This document shows, in pieces, positions 16,171 through 23,700 of a stretch of DNA of 64,000 bases (position 1 is the first letter of the stretch; the number at the start of each line of letters is the position of its first letter). A model generated the notes under the pieces. The model ran no database searches. It saw nothing but the letters and a program-made list of their open reading frames with translations, and was not told where the DNA came from. The DNA comes from Faecalibacter macacae (GTDB lineage Bacteria; Bacteroidota; Bacteroidia; Flavobacteriales; Weeksellaceae). The translations under genes were made by a program, and so were the position numbers. The stretch lies in NCBI RefSeq assembly GCF_003687725.1, contig NZ_RDOJ01000007.1, forward strand, positions 1 to 64,000, given 5' to 3'.

Positions 16171-17871
16171 TTATTCTTCGAAACGAATATCCTTGATATT
16201 TAATTGCCAAGTTCCTTTTCCTTGCCAATAATTCATACCAATTGTATAAACCATATCGAAAGAACAACCTTCTTGTAATTTTTTACCAAATTTCCCTAAT
16301 TTAAAACCAATTGCTGGAAATGTTGAACGTGTATTTTTTTGATGAACATACAAGCGAGCATGTTCTTTTCCTACCAATCTAAAATCAGTAGCAATCAAAT
16401 TCTTAGACAAGAAAACCGGATTCATGTTTTCTGGACCAAAAGGTGCCATTCGCATCACTGTTTCTAAAAATGATTTAGAAATATCATTAAAAGATAATTG
16501 TTTATCAATTTCTATAATTGGAGTAAAATGTTTTGCTTCGCTTTCTTCACGTACAGTTGCTTCAAAAGCTTTTTTAAATGCCTCAAAGTTTTCTTCTTTT
16601 AACGCTAAACCTGCAGCAGCCATATGACCACCAAATTGCGTTAATAAACCAGAATTCTTTTCAATTGCATTATACATATCATACTCTTGAACTGAACGTG
16701 CTGAGGCAACCAATTCGCCTTCGTAATTTTTAGTAAAAACTAAGGTTGGTTTATAAAACATATCAACTAAACGAGAAGCTACAATCCCAATTACTCCTTT
16801 GTTCCATTCTGGGTGATAAACTATTGTAGAAAATGTTTTGGATTGATCCAGATCTTTTAATTGATCTAAAGCTTGTTCAGTTGTATCTATATCTAACTTT
16901 TTACGTTCGTTATTTAACGAATTAATATCAGCTAAATACTTTTTACAATCCTCTTCGTTCTTACTCAACATAAAACGAACTGCTTCAGAACCATGTTTAA
17001 TTCGGCCAGCTGCATTAATTTTAGGTGCTATTGAAAAAACAACGTTAGAAATATTTACATTTCCTTTTATGTTTGTAGGAATCATCTGTTCGAAACCTAA
17101 ACGAGGATTTTCATTCAAACGCTTTAAACCTGCATAAGCTAAAATTCTGTTTTCTCCAGTAATAGGCACAATATCAGCAGCAATACTTACAGCAACTAAA
17201 TCTAATAAAGGATCTAAAATATCATTATCCATATTAAATTGTGCAATGTAAGCTTGTACTAATTTAAAACCTACACCACAACCACTTAACTCTTTGTAAG
17301 GATAAGGACAACCTTTACGTTTTGGATCTAAAACTGCATATGCGTTCGGAATAGATTTATCTGGTAAGTGATGATCGCAAATAATATAATCGATACCTTT
17401 AGAATTAGCAAAATCAATCTGATCATGAGCTTTTATCCCACAATCTAAGGCAATAACTAACGAAATCTTGTTCGCAACTGCATGATCTATACTTTGATAA
17501 GAAATTCCGTAACCTTCGTTGTTACGGTCTGGAATGTAGTATGTGACATTCGAGTAGATAGAGGACAGAAATTCGTAAACCAATGTTACAGCTGTCGTTC
17601 CATCTACATCGTAGTCACCAAAAATAAGGATATTCTCCTCATTATCTATAGCCCATTTAATTCGAGATACGGCAACATCCATATCTTTCATTAAAAAAGG
17701 ATTATGTAAATCTTTTAATGATGGGTTGAAAAACGATTTAGCTTTTTCAAAATCTGTAATCCCACGCTGAGCTAATAAAATAGCAGTTGTTTCGGAAACA
17801 CTTAATGTGGTCCTTATACTCTCTACAACTTCCGTAGTAGGTTGCTCTTTTATTTGCCATTTTTTGTCCAT
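16171..17871 (-). CDS. recJ: Single-stranded-DNA-specific exonuclease RecJ
   Basis: 566 aa, normal length. DHH-family motifs are present: FGDYDVDGTTAV (about 80-91), ALDCGIKAHDQ, CDHHLPD, and the DHHA1-type segment GRIKHGSEAVRF, then SARSVQEYDMY and GGHMAAAGL. RecJ degrades single-stranded DNA 5' to 3' in RecF-pathway recombination and in base-excision and mismatch repair. It is convergent with rsmI. The neighbouring hemD lies 61 bp upstream and probably belongs to another transcription unit. Confidence 0.95.
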   Translation of the reverse strand: MDKKWQIKEQPTTEVVESIRTTLSVSETTAILLAQRGITDFEKAKSFFNPSLKDLHNPFLMKDMDVAVSRIKWAIDNEENILIFGDYDVDGTTAVTLVYEFLSSIYSNVTYYIPDRNNEGYGISYQSIDHAVANKISLVIALDCGIKAHDQIDFANSKGIDYIICDHHLPDKSIPNAYAVLDPKRKGCPYPYKELSGCGVGFKLVQAYIAQFNMDNDILDPLLDLVAVSIAADIVPITGENRILAYAGLKRLNENPRLGFEQMIPTNIKGNVNISNVVFSIAPKINAAGRIKHGSEAVRFMLSKNEEDCKKYLADINSLNNERKKLDIDTTEQALDQLKDLDQSKTFSTIVYHPEWNKGVIGIVASRLVDMFYKPTLVFTKNYEGELVASARSVQEYDMYNAIEKNSGLLTQFGGHMAAAGLALKEENFEAFKKAFEATVREESEAKHFTPIIEIDKQLSFNDISKSFLETVMRMAPFGPENMNPVFLSKNLIATDFRLVGKEHARLYVHQKNTRSTFPAIGFKLGKFGKKLQEGCSFDMVYTIGMNYWQGKGTWQLNIKDIRFEE

Positions 17872-17932
17872 CAGTAAATAGGTTATTTGCTATAAATTTA
17901 TACTATTTAAAGATAGGAAGAAAAGAAAATAA

Positions 17933-18682
17933 CTATTTTGATTTATTTACTTCTTTTACATATTTATCTAACGCCATTGTCATTGACGGAGTTTCTTTTG
18001 TTGGAACCTCGATATCAATACGTAATCCCATCTTTTTTGCTTCAGCTACAGTGTTTTTACCGAAAACAGCAATTCTTGTTTGATCTTGTACAAAATCAGG
18101 GTAGTTTTCGAATAATGAAATGATTCCTGATGGAGTAAAGAAAACTAAGATATCGTATTTTACATCTTCTAAATCAGATAAATCACTAGACATAGTTCTA
18201 AATAATGTAGCTAATTGCCAATCTAAATTTAAACTATCTAATAACTTAGGAACATCTGGTTTGATTACGTCTGCTGCTGGAAGTAAGAATTTTTCTTCTT
18301 TGTGTTTCTTAAATAAAGGAACCATGTCCGAAAATAATTTCTCTCCAATATAAATTTTACGTTTTCTGTAGACAATGTACTTTTGTAAGTAAAAAGCAAT
18401 AGCTTCTGACTCACAGAAATATTTCATCGTATCTGGAACTTGAATTCGTAATTCTTCAGCAATACGAAAGAAATGATCAATTGCATTACGACTTGTAAAG
18501 ATAACTGCAGTAATTCTTTGAAAGTCTATCTTCTGTTGTCTAACATCTTTACCGTCTACTCCAACTACTTGGATAAAAGGACGAAAATCAATTTTAATCT
18601 TATAGCGTTTTTCAATCTCAAAGTATGGAGAATTGTCCGCCTGTGGCTTAGGTTGTGATACTAATATCGATTTAACTTTCAT
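17933..18682 (-). CDS. hemD: Uroporphyrinogen-III synthase family protein
   Basis: 249 aa. HemD sequences diverge widely; the clues are ILVSQPKP at the start, AVIFTSRNAIDHFF (about 58-71), and the second-domain pair DILVFFTPSGIISLFENY and RIAVFGKNTVAEAKKMGL. The enzyme cyclises hydroxymethylbilane to uroporphyrinogen III in haem synthesis. It starts 8 bp after the DUF4271 gene, a pairing I know from other flavobacteria, so the two are likely one operon. Confidence is lower than for other enzymes because no invariant catalytic residue exists to check. Confidence 0.83.
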   Translation of the reverse strand: MKVKSILVSQPKPQADNSPYFEIEKRYKIKIDFRPFIQVVGVDGKDVRQQKIDFQRITAVIFTSRNAIDHFFRIAEELRIQVPDTMKYFCESEAIAFYLQKYIVYRKRKIYIGEKLFSDMVPLFKKHKEEKFLLPAADVIKPDVPKLLDSLNLDWQLATLFRTMSSDLSDLEDVKYDILVFFTPSGIISLFENYPDFVQDQTRIAVFGKNTVAEAKKMGLRIDIEVPTKETPSMTMALDKYVKEVNKSK

Positions 18683-18690
18683 AGTAATAA

Positions 18691-19356
18691 TTAGATTCCT
18701 TTACCAATAATTAGGAACTTTGCTAAAACCATTATTGGTAAAATTTCTAGGGTGCAAAGGTACAAAATATTGTAATACCAAATAGATTTATTCGTTGATA
18801 TTTGATTAGAATACCTAAAATAGATTTCCCATATACGATTAACACATAATAATATAAACCATGAAAGCATGATAATGTTGCCGTCTAAATCAGAATAAAA
18901 ATAAAGAAAACAACTGACAATCAATATTAAAATATTTCTTGCATTTACGTAACTAGAACTTTTCATGAAGAAAGATATCGAGTTATCTTGATAAAAAACT
19001 CGGAAAAAAGCCATTTCAATAATCAGTTTCATCAACATCACAGCAGATATCAATACGAAACAAAAAGCAATTCGCAATGGAATAGTTAGCGTATAATTTA
19101 ATACTTGTACATTAAAATGCGCTACAAGCAGTGCACTAATTAGTACAATCATCATAATATTGATGATTAAACTAAATAAAGTGGTGTTGTCGTCTGTAAA
19201 ACTTAAATACTCCGTTTTATTCTTTAGCGTCTTAAAGTTTTTTGCAAACAAATACTTTGATGCACAAACAATTAATAAACAAATCACTAAGATGATTAGT
19301 ATATAATCGTTGGTTTGCGTGTTTTTAGCAATACTAATTAATTCTGTAGCTTTCAT
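18691..19356 (-). CDS. DUF4271 family membrane protein
   Basis: About 221 aa from MKATELIS, with six or more hydrophobic spans, for example YILIILVICLLIVCASKYLF and LIINIMMIVLISALLVAHF. DUF4271 proteins are conserved inner-membrane proteins of unknown role found upstream of hemD in this class. A TATTTTTG -7 box on the minus strand (19365-19372) supports a start at 19356, not the frame start at 19386. Divergent from the glycosyltransferase gene. Confidence 0.82.
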   Translation of the reverse strand: MKATELISIAKNTQTNDYILIILVICLLIVCASKYLFAKNFKTLKNKTEYLSFTDDNTTLFSLIINIMMIVLISALLVAHFNVQVLNYTLTIPLRIAFCFVLISAVMLMKLIIEMAFFRVFYQDNSISFFMKSSSYVNARNILILIVSCFLYFYSDLDGNIIMLSWFILLCVNRIWEIYFRYSNQISTNKSIWYYNILYLCTLEILPIMVLAKFLIIGKGI

Positions 19357-19422
19357 AATTTTTCCAAAAATACAAAACCCTATCAATCTAATAACTATCT
19401 TTATCCCCTCAAAATGATATTT

Positions 19423-20145
19423 ATGTCAGACAAATTAGTCATCATCCCGACATATAATGAAAAAGAAAATATACAAGCCATTATCAGAGCGGTTTTGGCA
19501 ATGGATGATACTTTTGATATTTTAATAGTTGATGACAGTTCTCCAGACGGAACTGGCGATTTGGTACGTGCATTATTTGATGAAAGTAATGGGCGATTAC
19601 ACTTAGAAGTTCGTACAACAAAAGACGGATTAGGAAGAGCGTATGTACATGGTTTTAAATGGGCTTTAGCGAATAATTACAAGTACATTTTCGAGATGGA
19701 CGCAGATTTTTCTCATAATCCAAACGATTTACCTCGTTTATACGACGCTTTAGCAAGTGGCGCTGATGTTGCTGTTGGCTCTCGTTACAGCAATGGTGTA
19801 AACGTTGTAAACTGGCCAATGGAACGAGTTTTATTATCATATTTCGCTTCAAAATATGTACGTGTCATCACTAATTTACCCGTACACGATGCTACTGCAG
19901 GATTTGTTGGTTATAAAGCTGAAGTTTTAGAAGCTTTAGGTTTAGATGATATCAAATTTAAAGGATACGGATTTCAAATCGAAATGAAATACAAATCTTG
20001 GGTTAAGAAATTTAAAATCCAAGAAGTTCCTATTATATTTACAGATAGAACTTTAGGAGAGTCTAAAATCAGCTCGGATATCATCGGAGAAGCTGTTTTT
20101 GGCGTAATTTCTTTAAGATTAAGAAACATGTTTGGTAAACTATGA
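19423..20145 (+). CDS. Polyprenol monophosphomannose synthase-type glycosyltransferase
   Basis: About 240 aa, family 2 glycosyltransferase: LVIIPTYNEKENI at the N-terminus, IVDDSSPDGTGD, then EMDADFSHNPNDLPRL with the metal-binding DAD motif, and HDATAGFVGYK. The closest functional group is DPM1-like synthases that make polyprenyl-phosphate mannose on the inner leaflet for later protein or glycan mannosylation; no membrane domain is fused here. The frame also has an ATG at 19414; either start is possible. Its last four bases overlap the DUF4296 start (ATGA). Confidence 0.9.
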   Translation: MSDKLVIIPTYNEKENIQAIIRAVLAMDDTFDILIVDDSSPDGTGDLVRALFDESNGRLHLEVRTTKDGLGRAYVHGFKWALANNYKYIFEMDADFSHNPNDLPRLYDALASGADVAVGSRYSNGVNVVNWPMERVLLSYFASKYVRVITNLPVHDATAGFVGYKAEVLEALGLDDIKFKGYGFQIEMKYKSWVKKFKIQEVPIIFTDRTLGESKISSDIIGEAVFGVISLRLRNMFGKL

Positions 20146-20528
20146 AAAAACTAGCTTACATCTTTATTTTATTAATCGGAATCGTTTCTTGTAGCAAACC
20201 TTATGCGAAGAAACCAGATAATTTATTGAGTAAATCTGAAATGAAAAACATTTTAGTAGATATCTATACTAGCCAACAAATGATGAATTCTATACAAGGA
20301 CAATCATCAAATCAGGTGTTAGACATTGCTAAGAACACCATGTATATTTTCGAAAATCACGAAACTACACATAAAATTTTTGAAGAAAGTTTTAAATACT
20401 ATTATACTCAAACAGGTGATTATCAGAAAATATTAGATCAAGTAATTGATGAACTAAAGGATAAGTTATCTGAAGAGGAATTAAAACGATACGAAGAAAT
20501 TCAATCACAGGTTCAACAACCTCAATAA
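20142..20528 (+). CDS. DUF4296 family lipoprotein
   Basis: 128 aa. It begins with a lipoprotein signal (MKKLAYIFILLIGIVSCSK, lipobox GIVSC). The body matches DUF4296 (KPDNLLSKSEMKNILVDIY near the start) and ends in a helical, Glu/Gln-rich tail. Function unknown. It overlaps the glycosyltransferase gene by 4 bp, so the two are translated together, and a terminator follows directly. Confidence 0.85.
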   Translation: MKKLAYIFILLIGIVSCSKPYAKKPDNLLSKSEMKNILVDIYTSQQMMNSIQGQSSNQVLDIAKNTMYIFENHETTHKIFEESFKYYYTQTGDYQKILDQVIDELKDKLSEEELKRYEEIQSQVQQPQ

Positions 20529-20533
20529 TATAT

Positions 20534-20564
20534 AAACCGATTACGAAAAGTAATCGGTTTTTTT
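20534..20564 (+). terminator. Terminator after DUF4296
   Basis: Perfect 11-bp arms AAACCGATTAC and GTAATCGGTTT with a 5-base loop and a T-run, just after the stop codon. Confidence 0.88.
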
Positions 20565-20589
20565 AATTTTAAAAACATACTAAAAAAAC

Positions 20590-20614
20590 AAAGTCGAGAT
20601 TAAATCTCGACTTT
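20590..20614 (-). terminator. Terminator for the 73-aa ORF
   Basis: Perfect arms AAAGTCGAGATT and AATCTCGACTTT, with an A-run at 20582-20588 that gives a T-tail on the minus strand. It ends the minus-strand gene at 20623-20844. Confidence 0.8.
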
Positions 20615-20622
20615 ATGATAAC

Positions 20623-20844
20623 TTATTTCTGTAATTCTTGTTCTATTCCAAAAACCCAAAGGATTTTTTCGTCAGCTAAACGATTTTTCGCTTCTTCGAT
20701 ATAATCGTTCTTTAATCGTTCGTAAGCTTCTTCACTTATATAATTAGGATCGAACGGAGGAACTGGCATTACCTCAACTTTAAAAGTCTTTGTATGTCCT
20801 TTATAGTTCACTTCCTTTTCTATATATTGTTTTTCTTCTGCCAT
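20623..20844 (-). CDS. Small conserved-looking acidic protein, 73 aa
   Basis: Not recognised. A charged soluble protein without membrane spans: MAEEKQYIEKEVNYKGHTK at the start, a Pro-rich VMPVPPFDPNYISEEAYERL middle and a helical acidic end. A dedicated terminator downstream supports expression. It marks the left edge of the accessory stretch that runs to tRNA-Cys. Confidence 0.6.
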   Translation of the reverse strand: MAEEKQYIEKEVNYKGHTKTFKVEVMPVPPFDPNYISEEAYERLKNDYIEEAKNRLADEKILWVFGIEQELQK

Positions 20845-20950
20845 TTATCTGTAATTGAATAATCAAACTCTTACAAAGATAGAGATTATTGAGAAATTAA
20901 ATGAATAATGTAATTTTTCCTAATTAACCTAAACCTATAAAATAAGATCC

Positions 20951-21655
20951 TTACTTAGAAAATTTTCTGATTTTCTTGTATATTAAATATAACTCATCTA
21001 AATCTTTAGATATATTTTCATATTTTAAAATTAAACAAATCGTTTCACTATTTATATTAACACCATCTAATACATTTGTAAAAATTTGTATTGATTGTTT
21101 CATACATTGAATCTTATAAAGTATTTTATAAAAATTGGTATTAATATTATTGTTAATAGCTATTAATTCTTCTGGTAATTGGCTTAGGTGTGAATTCTCA
21201 TTTATCTTAACAGAATTCTCGTTAATATTTTCAATAAAAAGCTTTAAACTATTATAGTCATTTATAAAGTTACTTTTATCATCATTATAATTTTTCTCTA
21301 TTTTAATAAAGTCTTGAAATTCTAATTTATCTATAATTTTATTATTTAAATATTTTTCAGAATACAACGACAAAATACCTTCAAGATTTATTAAAATATT
21401 ATTTAAAAAAACTTTATTAAGATCATATGCTGTTTTTCTTTTAATATAATTAGGCCACCATTGTACAATAAAATAAAAAATACTACTACAAATAATACCA
21501 ATAAATAAATCATTTATAATCTCGTTAATTCGTTTACTTATAATACTATTAAAAACCGAACAAAATTTAAAATCAAATGTTAGACATCCTAAAACAATTA
21601 AAGAAATAACAGATATTAATAATATAGCTTTATCAAAAGATTCTATTTTTTTCAT
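20951..21655 (-). CDS. Uncharacterised membrane protein in the restriction island, about 234 aa
   Basis: Not recognised. From MKKIESFDKA there is a first hydrophobic span (ILLISVISLIVLGCL), a loop of about 25 residues and a second span (LFIGIICSSIFYFIVQWW). A soluble helical domain of roughly 160 residues follows, very rich in Asn, Ile and Lys. The base composition is visibly more AT-rich than the core genes, suggesting transfer. The frame extends to 21706 (MGRKESF), but the internal ATG at 21655 gives a more usual membrane-protein start. It lies downstream of the hsd operon and the decayed AlbA_2-type gene, separated by a hairpin. A defence role is only guilt by association. Confidence 0.55.
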   Translation of the reverse strand: MKKIESFDKAILLISVISLIVLGCLTFDFKFCSVFNSIISKRINEIINDLFIGIICSSIFYFIVQWWPNYIKRKTAYDLNKVFLNNILINLEGILSLYSEKYLNNKIIDKLEFQDFIKIEKNYNDDKSNFINDYNSLKLFIENINENSVKINENSHLSQLPEELIAINNNINTNFYKILYKIQCMKQSIQIFTNVLDGVNINSETICLILKYENISKDLDELYLIYKKIRKFSK

Positions 21656-21714
21656 AATCGAAAATGTAATTAAATTATTAAGTGTAAAACTTTCTTTTCT
21701 TCCCATAAAAAATA

Positions 21715-21741
21715 CCCCAGAAAGTGTCTAACTTTTTGGGG
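21715..21741 (-). terminator. Imperfect palindrome, probable terminator
   Basis: CCCCAGAAAGT and ACTTTTTGGGG (one mismatch) around a 5-base loop. On the minus strand it is followed by TATTTTTT, as expected of a terminator ending the transcript of the decayed gene upstream. Similar strings occur at IS ends in this phylum, so an insertion-sequence scar is an alternative. Confidence 0.5.
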
Positions 21742-21779
21742 CATGTCCACAATTTATGTTGAGGTTTTATTTGATTTTA

Positions 21780-22277
21780 TCATCTTGGTACTTTTTAAGT
21801 ATCATCTTGGTACCTATTTATGACTCTAAAACTGATTAATACCTATTCATGATCATTTCCTAAATCTAAATTAAACTTATCTTGGTACCTTTAACATTAG
21901 AATAAAATACCTATTTTAATTTTACACCTCCTAAAAATAATTTACCCTTATTAGATGTTTTATAACGTTGATATTTAGAGTTAGGTTTATCTGGAAGTGT
22001 TCTCTCTATCAGATCTTCAGCTAATAATCCACCTAAGTACCTTTCCCTAAAAGACTGCTTATTTGAATACCCCATTTTATTAAGAATTTCATCTAAAGGA
22101 AGTGGATCCAAACAAAGAAATAGGATCTGTAATAGGTATAAATTTTTCTTAGGAATAATCTTGGTACCTTTTTCCTCCCATCTTGGTACCTCTTTCCAAT
22201 TATCTTCTGTAAAATTCTTATTAACAGCCCAATCTAAATTTTGCATCTTGATACCTTCTTCATTCCATCTTGATACT
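21780..22277 (-). repeat. Degenerate GGTACCAAGAT repeat array
   Basis: The 11-mer GGTACCAAGAT (minus strand) or a one- or two-base variant occurs seven times: 21781-21791, 21803-21814, 21879-21889, 22158-22168, 22180-22190, 22245-22255 and 22267-22277. The last four lie in the coding frame of the decayed gene and encode GTKI, GTKI/RWEEKGTKI-like and GIKM units; the first three lie beyond its stop codon. Confidence 0.75.
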
Positions 22278-23601
22278 AAATTGAAAATAACATCTGATTG
22301 TTCTATTCCTTCTACTTCATCAGATAATGGAATATTACTAAGATGATCTTCATTAATATAACCAAATGAATTTATACCTATAAACTCTAATAAAATCCCC
22401 GTAAATGGAGATAAATCACGTTGTAATAAAGGTATTTCGGTTTTAAAGATATTATCTTCAAAAAATATAGGGACAGCTCCTTTAGCATATTCTGCTAAAA
22501 ATTTAGCTATATTTCTAACTCCAGAACCTATTTCATCAGTCCATCCAAATGCAGTAAAAAACTTTCTAATATTAGGATTTTTGGCAAATGGTGAGAAATT
22601 CTGAATATCTAGAGCTCCAGTAAAAGTAGCTCTATTAGGATTAGTTGAAATTACTTTGTTTTTATAAATTATAATTTCTGTAGGTTGATTATTAGTATAC
22701 TCTCTATGTACGATTACATTACCAACTAATTCACGAAATATATTTTCTCTTAAACTAATTCTTTGACCATTTTCATCGACATAAAATCTTTCTTCCAAAT
22801 GTTTACGAATAAACTACATTAACCGTAAATATGTATCGATTAAATTAGTTCGTAAAGGTGGTGTTATTCTATCATCCCATCGATCCAAATTATCACGTCT
22901 AACCATTGCTTCTACTTTATAAGCTGGTAATAAACTTTGTATTGTTTCATCCTTTCCAAAGATAAGTGCAGCAGCTAATGTAAACCCCTCTTCACCTGTT
23001 TTAAAATCTTTTCTATACAATGACGAACTTCTCAAAATTTCTAATGGTTCCATATTTAACCAAGGATGTGATGGATTGGATATCTTGATTAAACTTTTAG
23101 CTTTATCAAAAAGATTAATATCTAAATCCTAAAATTTTAAATACTCATAGATTTGACCTTCCGTAAAAATCTGTCTTTTCCTAAAGTAAATTTCATTCGT
23201 TTGGGTGTCATCAACTATTTTTATATCAGCTTCATCAACTCTATCGTAGATATCGTTATTATAACAATGCACTTGTGAGCTCACTGCTAATTTGATAATA
23301 ATAATATTTTTCTCCTTATACTTATAAGGAAAAGGTGAAATAGATATTGGTGGATTATTGTTGAAGGATTATTAACCGTTGTTGATACGGTCGTTATAAA
23401 ACTACTTAACTTATCCTCTGGTATACCATTAACATCTCCATTATCATCTACACCAGCTAAAATAACACCACCTTCCTTGTTTAAAAAAGAACAAATTGTA
23501 TCATAAATACTTCTTGGAACTTTACCGTCATCACATTTTTTAAATTCAATGCGAGTACCTTCTCCTTTAGATAAAATATTTTCAATTTCTTGATTTGTCA
23601 T
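21911..23601 (-). pseudogene. Decayed AlbA_2 / ATP-binding (RecG-C-terminal-like) protein
   Basis: One gene broken in at least three places. The N-terminal piece (23601 to about 23360) is an AlbA_2 domain with GTRIEFKKCDDG and EGGVILAGVDDNGDVNGI. A frameshift near 23360 moves the frame; the continuing frame reads INPPISISPFPYKYKEKN and shows in-frame TAG stops at 23129-23131 and 22814-22816. It then resumes with EERFYVDENGQRISLREN, the ATPase-like motif ELVGNVIVHREYTNNQPTEI, and WTDEIGSGVRNI. The C-terminus carries GTKI/M repeats and a winged-helix-like end. Such proteins are usually transcriptional regulators or phage-defence-linked. The frame remnants at 22814-23053 and 21911-22798 are pieces of this gene, not separate genes. 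Confidence 0.85.
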
Positions 23602-23641
23602 CAGTTCTATGTTACAATTTTAGTAATTTAATAAAGATATT

Positions 23642-23675
23642 AAAAACCTCAACATCATAAAAATGTTGAGGTTTT
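23642..23675 (-). terminator. Terminator of the hsd operon
   Basis: AAAACCTCAACAT pairs with ATGTTGAGGTTTT around a short A/T loop, just beyond the hsdS stop. The right arm with its flank is nearly repeated at 21758-21772 on the other side of the decayed gene. Confidence 0.85.
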
Positions 23676-23700
23676 GATTTATTTTTTATTAAATATTCTC

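Noticed and set aside
16171-17871. Several plus-strand ORFs opposite recJ and hemD (for example 16424-16627, 17482-17694, 18120-18353)
   Set aside because: They lie wholly inside strong minus-strand genes, have no recognisable product and no upstream signal; they are antisense shadows.
21715-21741. Insertion-sequence end at the CCCC...GGGG palindrome
   Set aside because: No transposase fragment, no partner inverted repeat nor target duplication seen; a terminator explains it at least as well.
21780-22277. CRISPR array in the GGTACCAAGAT repeats
   Set aside because: Repeats are only 11 bp, unevenly spaced, degenerate, and partly protein-coding; no cas genes.
22814-23053. 79-aa and 295-aa ORFs (22814-23053 and 21911-22798) as separate genes
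   Set aside because: They share a frame, are separated only by TAG, and together with the AlbA_2 piece rebuild one protein; I report them as one pseudogene.
22814-23131. Stop-codon reassignment (TAG read as an amino acid), because both interruptions are TAG
   Set aside because: Many intact genes in the window end normally and nearby genes do not show internal TAG; simple decay is enough, and there is also a frameshift.
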